From NCBI GenBank assembly GCA_012960245.1, contig DUBO01000052.1:577-57756 (forward strand): DNA of 57,180 nucleotides. The letters run 5' to 3'. Below, piece by piece: positions 27,028 through 37,651 of the stretch. Each line of letters opens with the position of its first letter. Position 1 is the first letter of the stretch. A program made the translations under genes and the position numbers. The notes under the pieces are model-generated. The model was not told where the DNA came from. It saw nothing but the letters and a program-made list of their open reading frames with translations, and did no database searches. The stretch comes from Candidatus Binatota bacterium. GTDB taxonomy: Bacteria > Desulfobacterota > Binatia > UBA1149.

Positions 27028-27758
27028 GTCGCCCCGGGCCCGAGTTTCACGTCATCAGCCTGTTTCCGGAAATGTTTTCGGCGGCCTCGTTGTGCGGCGT
27101 TACCGGCAAGGCCGTCGAACGCGGACTGGTTGGGCTCACCGCGCACCAGCTGCGAGACTTTACCGGCGGCAGCATACACCCGGTCGACGACTCTCCCTAC
27201 GGCGGTGGGCCAGGCATGCTGATGAAACCTGAACCCGTGTTTGCGGCCGTTGAACAGGTGAGCAGCACCGCGCCGCCGGGGGTGAGCGTGCTGCTCACCC
27301 CGCAGGGTCGGCGCTTCGGCCAGGAAGCCGCAGCCAGGCTGGCCGACGAGAAACGCGTGCTCTTGTTCTGTGGGCGCTACGAGGGAGTGGACGAGAGAAT
27401 CCGCCCGCTGTTCGACGAGGAGTTGTCCATCGGCGACTACGTTCTGAGTGGTGGCGAGCTGGCGGCCCTGGTGATCATCGACGCCGTCACGCGCCTGGTA
27501 CCCGGCGCGCTGGGCAGCGACGAATCCACGCGCCACGAATCCTTCAGTGACGGCCGCCTCGAATACCCGCAGTACACGCGCCCCGCTGTTTTCAGGGGAG
27601 AAGCTGTCCCCAACGTTCTGCTGTCAGGCAACCACGCCGAGATAGAACGCTGGCGACAGGAGCAGTCCGGACGACGAACACGGGCACGCCGTCCCGATCT
27701 CCTGGGTGGAGACCGCAGTGGCGACGGTGGCCGTGGCGAAGAGCCCGGGGACGACTGA
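27024..27758 (+). CDS. trmD: tRNA (guanine37-N1)-methyltransferase
   Basis: About 244 residues from ATG 27024, overlapping the rimM stop as [68 protein letters not shown] and the [19 protein letters not shown] block are the TrmD knot motifs. It makes m1G37 in tRNAs and prevents +1 frameshifting. The C-terminus carries an extra Arg/Gly/Asp-rich tail (about 30 residues). Part of the rpsP operon. Confidence 0.96.
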   Translation: MSRPGPEFHVISLFPEMFSAASLCGVTGKAVERGLVGLTAHQLRDFTGGSIHPVDDSPYGGGPGMLMKPEPVFAAVEQVSSTAPPGVSVLLTPQGRRFGQEAAARLADEKRVLLFCGRYEGVDERIRPLFDEELSIGDYVLSGGELAALVIIDAVTRLVPGALGSDESTRHESFSDGRLEYPQYTRPAVFRGEAVPNVLLSGNHAEIERWRQEQSGRRTRARRPDLLGGDRSGDGGRGEEPGDD

Positions 27759-27760
27759 CT

Positions 27761-28321
27761 GTGTCCGATCTCTACGTGGCCCTGCTGCACCACCCGGTGT
27801 ACGACCGCAATCACAACGTGGTGACCACTTCGGTTACCAACATCGACGTGCACGACATCGCGCGCAGTTGCCGGACATACCACGCCCACGCGTTTTTCGT
27901 CGTCACACCCGTGGATGCCCTGCGCGGGCTGGTGAGAAAAATTTCGCGCCACTGGCTGGATGGTCCTGGCAGCAGCTACAACGACAATCGCCGGCAGGCC
28001 ATGGAGCTGGTGCGCCTGCAGCGCGACCTTGAGGGCGTGCTCATAGAGATCGAGCGCGAAACCGGTGAGCTGCCTACCCTGGTGGCCACCAGTGCCCGCC
28101 CCATGCCCCGCCAAACGGCGTGGAAACAAGCCGCCCGGCAGCTGGCCGACGACAGCCGTCCCTGGCTGCTCCTGCTGGGTACGGGCTGGGGGATGACCGA
28201 TGAGCTGGTCGAGCGCTGCGAGCTCAGGCTGCCGCCTGTCGACGGCCCCGGCGACTATAATCACCTGTCGGTGCGGGCCGCAGCGGCGGTAATTCTTGAC
28301 CGGCTACGCGGCACAGGGTAG
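27761..28321 (+). CDS. SAM-dependent RNA methyltransferase, TM1570/Methyltrn_RNA_4 type
   Basis: 186 residues. DLYVALLHHPVYDRNHNVVT and TSVTNIDVHDIARSCRTY are the family start; LLLLGTGWGMTDELVERC and NHLSVRAAAAVILDRL the SPOUT-like knot end. These proteins are usually found between trmD and rplS, as here, and are thought to methylate tRNA or rRNA; the exact target is unknown. GTG start 2 bases after the trmD stop. Confidence 0.88.
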   Translation: MSDLYVALLHHPVYDRNHNVVTTSVTNIDVHDIARSCRTYHAHAFFVVTPVDALRGLVRKISRHWLDGPGSSYNDNRRQAMELVRLQRDLEGVLIEIERETGELPTLVATSARPMPRQTAWKQAARQLADDSRPWLLLLGTGWGMTDELVERCELRLPPVDGPGDYNHLSVRAAAAVILDRLRGTG

Positions 28322-28354
28322 AAAGGCGGGTTAGAAAGACCGAGGATTGCGCCA

Positions 28355-28699
28355 ATGAACATCATAGACCAGATAGAAGCAGAGCAACTGCGAGAGCTAC
28401 CGGCGTTTCGCCCGGGCGACACCCTGCGCGTGCACGCGCGCATCGTCGAGGGCGATAAAGAGCGGATCCAGGTGTTCGAAGGCGTCTGCATACGGCGGTC
28501 CCGCGGCGGCAGCGGCGCGTCGTTCACCGTGCGTAAGACCTCCTACGGCGTCGGCGTCGAAAGAACCTTTCCACTTCACTCCCCTCGCATCGACAAGGTG
28601 GAGATCAAGGCACGCGGCGTCGTCCGCCGCAGTCGCCTGTACTACCTGCGTGACCGCACCGGCAAGGCTGCGCGCATACGTTCACGCGACCAGCGCTAA
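28355..28699 (+). CDS. rplS: 50S ribosomal protein L19
   Basis: 114 residues. [60 protein letters not shown] and [18 protein letters not shown] are standard L19. It ends the rpsP-khpA-rimM-trmD-methyltransferase-rplS operon. The oppF gene on the opposite strand ends about 22 bases downstream. Confidence 0.98.
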   Translation: MNIIDQIEAEQLRELPAFRPGDTLRVHARIVEGDKERIQVFEGVCIRRSRGGSGASFTVRKTSYGVGVERTFPLHSPRIDKVEIKARGVVRRSRLYYLRDRTGKAARIRSRDQR

Positions 28700-28721
28700 C
28701 GCCATTTTCCAGGAGCTGGCG

Positions 28722-29693
28722 CTATGCCAGCAAGCAGGCCACGCTGCGGTCATCGCCGCGTGGTAGCAGCCGTGGCACTTCCGTCGAGCAACGCGCTTCG
28801 GCAACCGGGCAACGCGGATGAAACGGACAGCCGCCTGGCGGGCTGACCGGACTGGGCACGTCACCCTTGAGCACCACCCGCTGCGTACGCGCTTTGGCGT
28901 CTACGCGGGGCACCGCGGACAACAACGCAGCCGTGTAAGGATGCAGCGGACGCTCGTAGATATCGCGAGCCGGTGCCGTTTCGACCACGCGCCCGAGATA
29001 CATCACGGCCACGCGGTGGCTGAAATGCTCCACGACCCTCAGGTCGTGCGAGATAAACACGAAGGTCAAGCCAAACTCCTGCTGCAGCTCGGCCAGCAGG
29101 TTGAGTATCTGCGCCTGTATCGAAACATCCAGCGCCGACACCGGTTCGTCGGCCACCACCAGCTCGGGCTTCACGGCCAGCGCTCGCGCGATGCAGATGC
29201 GCTGCCGCTGCCCACCACTGAACTCGTGGGGATAGCGATCCCAGGCGTCGGCGCCCAGCCCCACCCTCTCCATCAGCTCCAGCACCTGCGTGCGCAGCTC
29301 GGCACCCGAGGCCAGCCCGTGGAACTCCATACCCTCGGCTATGATACGGCCCACCTTCATGCGCGGGTTGAGCGAAGCGTAGGGGTCCTGGAAGACGACC
29401 TGCATGCGACGCCTGAAAGGCCGCAGTTGCCCGCGCGACAAGCCGGTGAGTTGCTGGCCATCAAACTCCACGGTACCGGCCGTTGGCTCAAGTAACCTCA
29501 ACAACAACCGTCCGAGGGTGGTCTTACCGCAGCCCGACTCGCCAACAATACCCAGGGTCTCGCCGCGCCACACGTCGAGGTCGACGCCGTCCACGGCACG
29601 CAGTTCGGCACGGCCAGCGCCGAACACACCGCCGCCGGTCTTGAACACCCTCACCAGACCTCGGGCCTTGAGCAACGGTTTGACTTCAGCCAT
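28722..29693 (-). CDS. oppF: Oligopeptide ABC transporter ATP-binding protein OppF/DppF
   Basis: About 323 residues from ATG 29693, preceded by GGAGG six bases upstream. Walker [21 protein letters not shown], signature [17 protein letters not shown] and Walker [16 protein letters not shown]. The C-terminal oligopeptide/dipeptide domain has [10 protein letters not shown] with its Cys cluster. Together with OppD it powers the OppBC permease. Last gene of a leftward unit; overlaps oppD by 8 bases. Confidence 0.94.
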   Translation of the reverse strand: MAEVKPLLKARGLVRVFKTGGGVFGAGRAELRAVDGVDLDVWRGETLGIVGESGCGKTTLGRLLLRLLEPTAGTVEFDGQQLTGLSRGQLRPFRRRMQVVFQDPYASLNPRMKVGRIIAEGMEFHGLASGAELRTQVLELMERVGLGADAWDRYPHEFSGGQRQRICIARALAVKPELVVADEPVSALDVSIQAQILNLLAELQQEFGLTFVFISHDLRVVEHFSHRVAVMYLGRVVETAPARDIYERPLHPYTAALLSAVPRVDAKARTQRVVLKGDVPSPVSPPGGCPFHPRCPVAEARCSTEVPRLLPRGDDRSVACLLA

Positions 29694-30675
29694 GCCCGCC
29701 TCCGTTACTCGCCGGGACCGACGTTTCAAAACACGAGACCTCGTGCGCGCCGCCCTCCAGGCGGGGCTCCTCGCGCTCGCAGCGCTCGGTGGCCAGCAAG
29801 CAGCGGGTTCGAAAGTGGCAGCCCGATGGCAGCTCGGTGAGCCTCGGCACCATGCCGGCTATGGGCTGCAGCCGTTCACCGGTGGCCCCCAGCCGCGGCT
29901 GCGAAGCAATCAACCCACGCGTGTAAGGGTGCCGCGGACTGCCCAGCACCGAATCGGCCGGACCCTGCTCAACCACGCGACCGGCGTACATGACCAGGAC
30001 CCTGTCGGCCCTCTCGGCCACAACGCCGAGATCGTGGGTTATCAGCAGCAGTGCCATTCCCAACCTTTGCTGAAGCTCGCTCAGCAGCTCGAGTATCTGC
30101 GCCTGTATAGTCACGTCGAGTGCGGTCGTGGGCTCATCGGCAATGAGCAGGCTCGGGTTACAGGAAAGCGCCATGGCGATCATCACCCGCTGCCGCATGC
30201 CGCCGCTGAGCTGGTGCGGGTAGTCCCTCGCGCGCGACTCGGCTTCGGGAATCTCGACCAGCTCGAGCATGCGTACGGCTTCGCGCTCGGCCTCGCGCTT
30301 GCCCAACCCCCGGTGCAATCGCAGGGCCTCGGCCACCTGGAAGCCTACGTTAAAAACCGGGTTGAGCGAGGTCATGGGCTCCTGGAAGATCATGGCAATT
30401 TCGTTACCACGTATGGCGCGCAGCCGGGGTTCGCTCATGTGCAGCAGGTCGGCGCCTTGAAACAGAACGCTGCCACTCTCTATGCGGCCGGGCGGCTCCG
30501 GTACCAGGCGCAGGATGGACAGGGCGGTGACGCTCTTACCGCAGCCCGACTCCCCTACAACTCCCAGGGTCTCGCCACGATCAATGCTGAAGCTCACGCC
30601 GTCGACGGCCCGCGCCACGCCGTCGGCGGTGTCGAATACCGTCACCAGGTCGCGTAACTCGAGTAATACCGCCAC
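29686..30675 (-). CDS. oppD: Oligopeptide ABC transporter ATP-binding protein OppD/DppD
   Basis: About 329 residues from GTG 30675. Walker [21 protein letters not shown], signature [17 protein letters not shown] and Walker [15 protein letters not shown], then [12 protein letters not shown] in the C-terminal domain. The frame is open far upstream into oppC, but that part is not family sequence. Five bases separate it from the oppC stop (30681). Confidence 0.93.
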   Translation of the reverse strand: MAVLLELRDLVTVFDTADGVARAVDGVSFSIDRGETLGVVGESGCGKSVTALSILRLVPEPPGRIESGSVLFQGADLLHMSEPRLRAIRGNEIAMIFQEPMTSLNPVFNVGFQVAEALRLHRGLGKREAEREAVRMLELVEIPEAESRARDYPHQLSGGMRQRVMIAMALSCNPSLLIADEPTTALDVTIQAQILELLSELQQRLGMALLLITHDLGVVAERADRVLVMYAGRVVEQGPADSVLGSPRHPYTRGLIASQPRLGATGERLQPIAGMVPRLTELPSGCHFRTRCLLATERCEREEPRLEGGAHEVSCFETSVPASNGGGHG

Positions 30676-30680
30676 CTGCC

Positions 30681-31511
30681 TCAGCCCTCCTTGAGCCTCG
30701 GGTCGAGGACATCGCGTAGGCCCTCGCCCAGCAGGTTGTACGCGAGCACCGTCAGCAGGATGGCCACGCCAGGACAGACCGACAGCCACCAGGCCACCTC
30801 TATGGTGTTCTTGCCCTCGGTGAGGATGTTGCCCCAGCTTGGGTCGGGCGGCTGCACGCCTATGCCCAGGAAGCTGAGCGCGCTTTCGGTGAGGATGGCG
30901 CCGGCCACGCCCAGGATGAAGGCCACGAACACCGGCGCCATTGCGTTGGGCAACCCGTGTCTGAGCATGATGCGCAACGACGGCAGGCCCAGGGCCTCGG
31001 CCGCCAGCATGAACTCGCGGCTGCGCAGGGCCATGAACTCGGCCCTCACCAGCCGGCACACCCCCATCCACGAGGTAAGCCCGATGACGACCATGATGTT
31101 CCAGATGCTGGCGTCGAGAAAAGCGATCACCGCTAGTATGAGAAAAAAGGACGGGAAGCAGAGCATCACGTCCACGAAGCGCATGATGACGGCGTCGATC
31201 ATGCCGCCGAAGTAACCGGCCGTAGAACCGAGCAGCACGCCGATCAGGCTGGCGATGCCGACGGCCACGAAGCCCACCATCAGCGAAACCCTCGCGCCGT
31301 AAATCATGCGACTGAGCACGTCGCGGCCTATGCCGTCGGTGCCCAGCAGGTGCGCGAACGACGGCGCTTCGAGTATCGCCTGGGTATTGACGGCACCGGG
31401 GTCGTAGGGCGAAATCACCGGCGCCAGCACCGCCACCGCAAACAGCAAGGCCACCATCACGCCCCCGGCCAGTGTGAGCCGGTTACTCGCTATGCGCGAC
31501 AAGATGCTCAT
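30681..31511 (-). CDS. oppC: Oligopeptide ABC transporter permease OppC/DppC
   Basis: 276 residues with about six membrane segments. The N-terminus [19 protein letters not shown], then [20 protein letters not shown] is the family-defining motif; the EAA loop ([20 protein letters not shown]) that docks the ATPases is intact, and [13 protein letters not shown] follows. It overlaps oppB by 4 bases (31508-31511). Confidence 0.95.
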   Translation of the reverse strand: MSILSRIASNRLTLAGGVMVALLFAVAVLAPVISPYDPGAVNTQAILEAPSFAHLLGTDGIGRDVLSRMIYGARVSLMVGFVAVGIASLIGVLLGSTAGYFGGMIDAVIMRFVDVMLCFPSFFLILAVIAFLDASIWNIMVVIGLTSWMGVCRLVRAEFMALRSREFMLAAEALGLPSLRIMLRHGLPNAMAPVFVAFILGVAGAILTESALSFLGIGVQPPDPSWGNILTEGKNTIEVAWWLSVCPGVAILLTVLAYNLLGEGLRDVLDPRLKEG

Positions 31512-32482
31512 CTTCGCCTCAACCTCGGGTCAGCAATCGCGTAGGAAACATCGGCCAGCAGGTTGCCCAGCAGCGTGAGCACCGCACCGATGACCAGCAC
31601 GCCCATAACCACCGTGTAGTCACGACCCATTACGCTGCTGTAAAAAAGCCTGCCCATTCCGGGGATGGCAAAAATGGTTTCAAAAATCACCGAGCCGCCG
31701 ATGAGGCCCGGCACCGACAGGCCCAGCAGGGTGATGACCGGCAGCATAGCGTTGCGCAGCGCGTGCCGGTAAACCACCACGCGTTCGGAAAGTCCCTTGG
31801 CCCGCGCCGTGGTCACATAGTCCTGGCGAAAAACCTCGAGCATGCTCGAACGCATGTAGCGCGACATGCCCGCAAGGCTGGTGATAGCCGCGATCGACAC
31901 CGGCAACACCAGGTGGCGCGCTCGGTCAAGCACCTTGCCCCACGGCCCCAGCAAGTTGTAGTCCAACGATTGCAGGCCCGACACCGGCAGCCACGCCAGC
32001 TCCACGCCAAACAGCATCATGCACAACAGCGCCAGCCAGAAAGTGGGCATGGCAAAACCCAGGAACACGAACACCGTGGCCGCGCGGTCGCTGCGCGAAT
32101 AAGGATGGGTGGCCGAGTAAACGCCTATAGGAATTGCCGCGGCCATGACCAGGCACAGCGACATCAGGTTGAGCACCAGGGTCACGGGCAGGGCCTCTGC
32201 CACCTTGTCGATGACCGGCCGCGGATCGCGCGACAGCGAATTGCCGAAGTCGCCCACCACCACGCGCTTGAGCCACATCGCGTACTGCACGGGCAGCGGT
32301 TCGTCGAGCCCCCAGTGCTCGGCCAAGCGGTCACGCAGCTCGGGACTCGCGTCGGGATTCATGTCGGTGAGAAGATCCATCGGCGAACCAGGCGCCACGT
32401 GGATAACCATGAAAGAAATGAGCGTGATGCCGAGCAGCAGCGGTACGAGGCCGAGCAGTCGACGGGAGAGGTAGGCGATCAC
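31508..32482 (-). CDS. oppB: Oligopeptide ABC transporter permease OppB/DppB
   Basis: 324 residues, six membrane segments. [20 protein letters not shown] and the [20 protein letters not shown] loop, then [20 protein letters not shown] (EAA loop) and [20 protein letters not shown] are typical. It follows oppA with 6 bases between (32489 to 32482) and overlaps oppC. Confidence 0.95.
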   Translation of the reverse strand: MIAYLSRRLLGLVPLLLGITLISFMVIHVAPGSPMDLLTDMNPDASPELRDRLAEHWGLDEPLPVQYAMWLKRVVVGDFGNSLSRDPRPVIDKVAEALPVTLVLNLMSLCLVMAAAIPIGVYSATHPYSRSDRAATVFVFLGFAMPTFWLALLCMMLFGVELAWLPVSGLQSLDYNLLGPWGKVLDRARHLVLPVSIAAITSLAGMSRYMRSSMLEVFRQDYVTTARAKGLSERVVVYRHALRNAMLPVITLLGLSVPGLIGGSVIFETIFAIPGMGRLFYSSVMGRDYTVVMGVLVIGAVLTLLGNLLADVSYAIADPRLRRR

Positions 32483-32488
32483 GCCGAC

Positions 32489-34180
32489 TCAGCCCCCCGG
32501 ACTCAGCGAGTGTTTTTGCAGGGCCGTGGGTACGTACCAGCGTTCGAAGTTATAGGCGATGCCGGCCGGCGCCGGCTCTATGCCGTAAAAGCGACGGTGG
32601 ACGGCGGGCAGGCTCTCGGCAACGTAGAGAAACGTGTAGGGCTGCTGCTCGACGAGTATTTCCTGGAACCTGTCGTAGGCCTTCTTGCGCTCATGCCTAT
32701 CGAAGCTGCGGCGCGCGCTGTCGAGCAGGTCGTCGACTTCCTGGTCGGCAAACGACACGAAATTAAACTCCTTCTCGGAGGTCTTCGACGAGTGCCAGAT
32801 ATCGTACTGGTCGGGATCCAGGCCCAGCGACCAACCCAGTACCACCGCGTCGAACGCGCGCTTGTCGACAAAGTCGTTGATGAACGCCGACCACTCTATG
32901 ACCCGGACCTCGGCCTTGACGCCTATCTCCTTGAAGCGCCGCTGTATGATAGTGGCGGTCTTCAAGCGCAGGTCGTTGCCCTGGTTGGTGAGAATCTTGA
33001 ACTCGAACTCCTTGCCCTCGCGGTCGAGCACACCGTTATCATCGCTGTCGCTCCAACCGGCCTCGGCCAGAAGTTGCCGCGATCGGGCGGGGTCGAAAGC
33101 GAGGTCCTCGATGCTGTCATTGTGCCAGAAAGTGCCGGGCTTGTACGGCACCCGCGCCGGTGCGCCCAGCCCGAGCAGTACCGCGTCAACGATTTCCTGC
33201 TTGTTTATCGCGTGGCTCAAAGCCCGCCGCACGCGTTGGTCCTTGAACAGATCGTTGCGAAGGTTGTAGCCAAGATAGGTGTAGCTGTTGGCGAGGTACT
33301 TGTAGCGGGCAAAGTTATTCTTGAAGGCGTCGCTTGAGGTCTGGCGGCTGTACTGCAACGGGGTGAGCCCCATCATGTCGAGGCCGCCCGTCTTTAGCTC
33401 AAGAAACTGGGTTTGCTGGTCGGGTATGATGCGGTAGACCACGCGCTCCACGTAAGCGCGACCACGGTAGTAGTCGGGGTTGGCCTGCAGCGAAATATCG
33501 GTGCCGGCGGTCCAGCTCTCCAGCGTGTACCGGCCCAGCCCAACCGGGTGGCGGGCAAAGTCGGTGGCCGAGTTTATGTCGCGCCCCTCGAGCAGGTGGC
33601 GCGGCAAGACCACGAGGTTGTTCCAACTGGCCAGCGCCGGGGCGAAGGGTTTGTCGTAAGTGACCTTGAACGTAAAGTCGTCGATGACCTCAAAGACCGA
33701 AACCTGCCGGTAGTCCTCCGCGTAGGCCGTCAGGGTCGTGGGGTCGGTGATGGTCTTGAAACCATACTCTATGTCGCGGGCCGTAAACGGCTCGCCGTCT
33801 TGCCAGCGCACGTCCTCGCGCAGGTGAAAGAGAATCTCCAACCCGTCTTCGCTCACCTCCCAGCTGCTCGCGAGCCTGGGCTCGAGCTGGTCCTGGTTGC
33901 GGTCGTAAGTGAGCAAGGGGTCGAACACCAGAGATGCCACCGAGTGCGACGAGCTGTCGCCGGCGAGCATGGGAATAAGATTGGAGGCGTCGCCGATGCT
34001 GCCCTCGAGTATGGCGCCACCCGTGGCGGGCGAAAGATCGATGTCAGCCGCCGGGCCAGCGTCGTTGCTGCCGGGACCGGACTTGCAGCCCGCCAGGGCC
34101 AGCAAAGCCACCGCCAGTATCAGACCCTGGACCCTGTGGCCCGACACTGGCCTCGTCTTGTTTATTTGCAGACGCAACAT
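32489..34180 (-). CDS. oppA: Peptide-binding lipoprotein, SBP family 5 (OppA-like)
   Basis: 563 residues. A signal ending in LLALAGCKSG with lipobox LAGC marks a lipoprotein held in the membrane. LASSWEVSEDGLEILFHLRE and VRWQDGEPFTARDIEYGFKT are the family-5 binding-protein motifs; the late VRRALSHAINKQEIVDAVLL block also fits. It should bind peptides in the periplasm and feed OppBC. It overlaps the LolB-like gene at one base (34180). The ligand may be other than peptide (nickel and murein peptide binders share the fold). Confidence 0.93.
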   Translation of the reverse strand: MLRLQINKTRPVSGHRVQGLILAVALLALAGCKSGPGSNDAGPAADIDLSPATGGAILEGSIGDASNLIPMLAGDSSSHSVASLVFDPLLTYDRNQDQLEPRLASSWEVSEDGLEILFHLREDVRWQDGEPFTARDIEYGFKTITDPTTLTAYAEDYRQVSVFEVIDDFTFKVTYDKPFAPALASWNNLVVLPRHLLEGRDINSATDFARHPVGLGRYTLESWTAGTDISLQANPDYYRGRAYVERVVYRIIPDQQTQFLELKTGGLDMMGLTPLQYSRQTSSDAFKNNFARYKYLANSYTYLGYNLRNDLFKDQRVRRALSHAINKQEIVDAVLLGLGAPARVPYKPGTFWHNDSIEDLAFDPARSRQLLAEAGWSDSDDNGVLDREGKEFEFKILTNQGNDLRLKTATIIQRRFKEIGVKAEVRVIEWSAFINDFVDKRAFDAVVLGWSLGLDPDQYDIWHSSKTSEKEFNFVSFADQEVDDLLDSARRSFDRHERKKAYDRFQEILVEQQPYTFLYVAESLPAVHRRFYGIEPAPAGIAYNFERWYVPTALQKHSLSPGG

Positions 34181-34971
34181 CAGACCTCCACTACTTTTAC
34201 CCCCGGGCCGGGCTCAAGCCGAAACAACTCGCCACCCATGTCCAGGTTTCGCCAGATTCTCGAATATACCAGCCGTATCCTACCACCGTCGGAAAGCTCC
34301 AACTGCAACTCGTGCGGCAAGCGCGCGCCGTCGGTTTTCTTCCAATCCTTGAACTGCGCGCGCCACGAAACCTGCCCGCTTGAGCCGTAGCGCCGGGCCT
34401 CCACGACATCACTCGCCCGCGCGCGCAGCGTGGCCGACCAGCGGTCTGTGCCGTCGGAAGCCGACGAGACCGTGCAGCCGTCGTCCGACGACCAGGCCCT
34501 GGCAAGGACATCCCCGGCAGTGGCCGGTGGAAGGCCGCGCAGCAGGTAGATCATGTCGTTAAGCGGCAGGTCGAGATCGGTCATGCTCGCGAGGCTCTCG
34601 CGGCCCGCCGTTCCCAGGTAAAGCACTCCTTCACCACGATCCCAGGCGGCGACGCGGCCGCCCTCCACCGTGACCGACCAGGCCGGGCCGAAGGCCGTCA
34701 TCACGTCAATGCGCAACCGCTCAGCACCGTCCACGCTCACCATCCACGACAGCTTGCGGTTACCCTGCGGCCCGTTGTACTCGAAGCGGGCCTGCCCCCT
34801 GAAGGTGGCCACGGACTGCTCGCGATCAACGAACGCCGCCTGCAGGTCGGCCTGGCTTGTGCAGCGGGCGAGTTCCACGGCGCTATTGCCCAGCGTGGAG
34901 CACGCGCCGACCGTCAAAGCGACGGCAGCAAACATCACCACGCACGGGATCGCCGGCGGCTGCCTCTCCAC
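34180..34971 (-). CDS. Lipoprotein, LolA/LolB-like (DUF4292-type) fold
   Basis: 263 residues. AALTVGACSTLG gives a lipobox (VGAC). After it come strand-rich segments that resemble the half-barrel of LolA/LolB-type lipid carriers: FRGQARFEYNGPQGNRKLSW, LRIDVMTAFGPAWSV, VAAWDRGEGVLYLG and LPHELQLELSDGGRIRLVYS. The family link is by pattern, not by a catalytic motif. It lies between the TPR lipoprotein and oppA with one-base contacts on both sides, so it belongs to that unit. Role not known. Confidence 0.65.
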   Translation of the reverse strand: MERQPPAIPCVVMFAAVALTVGACSTLGNSAVELARCTSQADLQAAFVDREQSVATFRGQARFEYNGPQGNRKLSWMVSVDGAERLRIDVMTAFGPAWSVTVEGGRVAAWDRGEGVLYLGTAGRESLASMTDLDLPLNDMIYLLRGLPPATAGDVLARAWSSDDGCTVSSASDGTDRWSATLRARASDVVEARRYGSSGQVSWRAQFKDWKKTDGARLPHELQLELSDGGRIRLVYSRIWRNLDMGGELFRLEPGPGVKVVEV

Positions 34972-36737
34972 TACAGCTCCGGCGGGGTAGCGGACAGCTG
35001 TTTCTCCAGGTCGCTGAGCTTGCCCTTCACCCGCTCAATCAGGTCGTGATCCTTGCCGCGGGCCTCGCTGTCGCGGTAAGCCCGCCGGGCTTCGGCCATC
35101 CGCCCCACCTTGACGTAAGCGTCGGCGAGGTGCTCACGCACCACCGCGTCGTGGCCTATAAGCTCCATCGCGCGCTCAAGCTCCACCACGGCCGACTCGT
35201 AGTCTCCTTTCTGGTAGTAGACCCAACCCAGGCTGTCGAGGATAGCGCCATCGTTGGGGTAGACCACCAACGCGCGGCGTATCAGGTCCTCGGCCTCGTC
35301 GAGGTTCTCACCGCGGTCGGCAAAAGTGTATCCGAGGTGGTTGAGCGCCATCCCATTTTCAGGGTTGAGCTCGAGTACCTGCCTGAGCAATTGGTTCGCC
35401 TCCTCATCTCGCCCCATTTCATCGTTAACCAGTGCCAGCAGGTAGAGGTAGGAATCGTTTCCGGGGAAGGCGTCCACCAGCATCCGGCCCGCCTTGAGGG
35501 CGCGCTGGAAGTCACGCGAGCCCGAGTAGAGCGTGACCAGGAAGCGTAACGCGTCGACATTGTCGCTGTCCACTTTCACCACCGCGTCGAGCACCTCTAT
35601 GGCGTCGGCAATCCGTTCGGCTGCCACCAGCACATGGGCGAGGTCCATGCTGCCCTGCGCAAAGTGCGCCGAGTCGGTGGGTATGCGCCGCAACTGGCGC
35701 TCTGCCTCCCTGGTGTCACCCTCCTGCAGGTAGGTGTTGGCCAGGTAGTAGCGCACCCTGCCATCGTCGGGCCGGGCGGCCAGCGCCAACTCGAACTCTG
35801 TACGCGCCCTGTCGTAGTCACCCCGCCGCAGGCTTATCAAGCCTATCTTCACCTGCGTGTCGACGGGGTCGACCTCGCGCGGCATCAGGTCCTCGTACTG
35901 CCGCAGGGCTTCGTCCAGTTGTCCCTGGCTTACGTACAACTTGCCGAGCTCCCTGCGCGCGGCCAGCAGGTCAGGGTTGAAGTCGAGCGCACGCTGGTAA
36001 GATTCGATGGCTTGCTCGGTCAGTTCCAGGCGCGTGTAGACGTAGCCCATCTCGAGGTAGACCTGGTCGGACACCGGGCCCAGCTCGGTGGCCCTGCGGT
36101 ACGATACACTCGCGCGCTCGAAGTCGCCCGACAAAGCGTAGGAACGACCGAGATAGGAAATGGCGATGGCCGAGTCGGGATCATAAAAGGTCGCCTTCTC
36201 AAGCACGGCAACGGCCTCTTCGTAGTCGCCGGTACGGTTGTAGAGCGCGCCCAGCTGCACGAGCAGTTCCACGTTGTCGGGATGTTCGACCAGCAGCAGC
36301 ACGTGCTGCTCTATGGCCGCTTCGTAGCGGGCCAATGACACCAGCAGGTCGGCCACCAGGACCTGGTTCTTAAAATCATCGGGGTCGATGTCGGCCAGCA
36401 AGCGCGCCTGGGCAAGGGCCATGTCGAGTTGGCCGGAGCGTATGTAGAGGTGCAGCAGGCGCTCGCGAAGCAAGGGTTCGTCGGGGTCCAGCGAAACCGC
36501 GAGCTGCATCTCGCGGGTGGCGCGCTGGTTGTCGCCTTCATCGGCTGCCACCAGCGAGACCAGGAAATGCCCGCGTGCCTGGTCGGCAGCGCTCATTTCC
36601 ATGTCGGCATAGGTCTGGGGCATGTCCGACAGGCCGCGGCCGTTCAGCCGCGCAGCGCCGGGAGCGCAGCCCTGCACAAACGCCGCCACGAGCAGGCAGG
36701 CGATGCCCGGGCTGGTCATCTTAGAGGGCAGAACCAC
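34971..36737 (-). CDS. TPR-repeat lipoprotein
   Basis: 588 residues. VQGCAPG at the end of a hydrophobic signal gives a lipobox. Then about 13 helical TPR-type repeats (for example AIAISYLGRSYALSGDFERA, LGWVYYQKGDYESAVVELER, RELGKLYVSQGQLDEALRQY) with the A-x-A-x-Y pattern. Such proteins scaffold complexes at the inner face of the outer membrane. It heads the leftward TPR-LolB-like-opp unit. GTG 36737 or ATG 36719 may be the start. Confidence 0.88.
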   Translation of the reverse strand: MVLPSKMTSPGIACLLVAAFVQGCAPGAARLNGRGLSDMPQTYADMEMSAADQARGHFLVSLVAADEGDNQRATREMQLAVSLDPDEPLLRERLLHLYIRSGQLDMALAQARLLADIDPDDFKNQVLVADLLVSLARYEAAIEQHVLLLVEHPDNVELLVQLGALYNRTGDYEEAVAVLEKATFYDPDSAIAISYLGRSYALSGDFERASVSYRRATELGPVSDQVYLEMGYVYTRLELTEQAIESYQRALDFNPDLLAARRELGKLYVSQGQLDEALRQYEDLMPREVDPVDTQVKIGLISLRRGDYDRARTEFELALAARPDDGRVRYYLANTYLQEGDTREAERQLRRIPTDSAHFAQGSMDLAHVLVAAERIADAIEVLDAVVKVDSDNVDALRFLVTLYSGSRDFQRALKAGRMLVDAFPGNDSYLYLLALVNDEMGRDEEANQLLRQVLELNPENGMALNHLGYTFADRGENLDEAEDLIRRALVVYPNDGAILDSLGWVYYQKGDYESAVVELERAMELIGHDAVVREHLADAYVKVGRMAEARRAYRDSEARGKDHDLIERVKGKLSDLEKQLSATPPEL

Positions 36738-36856
36738 GACCCCCCAAGGCTACCACGACCTTTGAGCGTTGAACACAGGTGTCGGGTCAGTGTGCAGGCC
36801 CGTCGCGACTTGCCCGCCGGGCACGCACAGGCTAACCGTGGGGAGAGGCACACGCG

Positions 36857-37648
36857 GTGATCATCAACTGGCTGTTCGTAATTTTTCCTGCCGAGATGCG
36901 CAGGGCCTGGAGACTGGTGCGTCGCGATCTCGCGTTGTGGCTGGGGCTGGCCGCCCTGCTGGCCGTGCTCGCCGCCGCCGGCCCGGTCGACGGCAGCGCC
37001 GGGGGCCTGTCGGCCCTGCTCACCGTTCCGATCGCCCTGCTGATGATGTTCTTGCCGGTAGTGCTGTTTCACGCCGCCCACCTGGGCGTTACCGTGGGCT
37101 GGCGCGAGGTGCTGGCGCTGTTCGCCGAACGCGGGCTGGGCCTGCTGCTCTTCGGTATGCTGGCGGCCCTGCTCTGCGCCGCCGCTGCCACGGTGGCCGT
37201 GGCCGGTGCCATGCTGGCCACCCGCGGCAGCCAGCTGATGCCCGCCGTGTCGGCGGCAGTGGGCATAATTGTGTACCTGTCTCTGTTCGTGCGCTTCTGC
37301 CTGCTGCCCTTCGTGGTCGTACTGCAGCGGCGCGAAGACCTCGGCGCTTTGCTCAGCGGTGTGCGCCCGGCGCTCAAGCGCATGGTGCCGTGGCTGTGGC
37401 CGCTGTTTGCCAGCAGCCAACTCACCGCTGCCTGTCGCTGGCGACTGACGCCCTACGTATTCCTGATCAACCTGGGCCCGGCCGGCGCGCTCGTGGTACC
37501 GCCCGAGATGCAGTTGCCCTTCGTGGTGGTCTGGCAAATGGTGATGCTGGTCATGCAGGGCGTACTCTTCGATTACTTTCTCGCGACCAGCGACGCTGCC
37601 GGTGTAGCAGCCGACAACAGGCCGCTCGTACCCGCGGAAGAAAGCTGA
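36857..37648 (+). CDS. Multi-pass membrane protein of unknown function
   Basis: 263 residues from GTG 36857 (GGGGAG upstream). About six hydrophobic segments: IINWLFVIFPAEM, LWLGLAALLAVLAAAG, VPIALLMMFLPVVLFHAA, LLLFGMLAALLCAAAATVAV, VSAAVGIIVYLSLF and MVMLVMQGVLFDYFLA, with charged loops between. It has no recognised motif. The convergent moaE gene ends 3 bases past its stop. It is not one of the transporter families I know. Confidence 0.6.
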   Translation: MIINWLFVIFPAEMRRAWRLVRRDLALWLGLAALLAVLAAAGPVDGSAGGLSALLTVPIALLMMFLPVVLFHAAHLGVTVGWREVLALFAERGLGLLLFGMLAALLCAAAATVAVAGAMLATRGSQLMPAVSAAVGIIVYLSLFVRFCLLPFVVVLQRREDLGALLSGVRPALKRMVPWLWPLFASSQLTAACRWRLTPYVFLINLGPAGALVVPPEMQLPFVVVWQMVMLVMQGVLFDYFLATSDAAGVAADNRPLVPAEES

Positions 37649-37651
37649 AGC

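Noticed and set aside
28700-28721. Strong terminator between rplS and oppF
   Set aside because: Only a 5-bp CGCCA/TGGCG pairing without T-run is seen; too weak to call.
31763-33337. Long rightward frame opposite oppB and oppA
   Set aside because: His/Gln/Arg-rich translation typical of an antisense shadow; the leftward genes have full family motifs.
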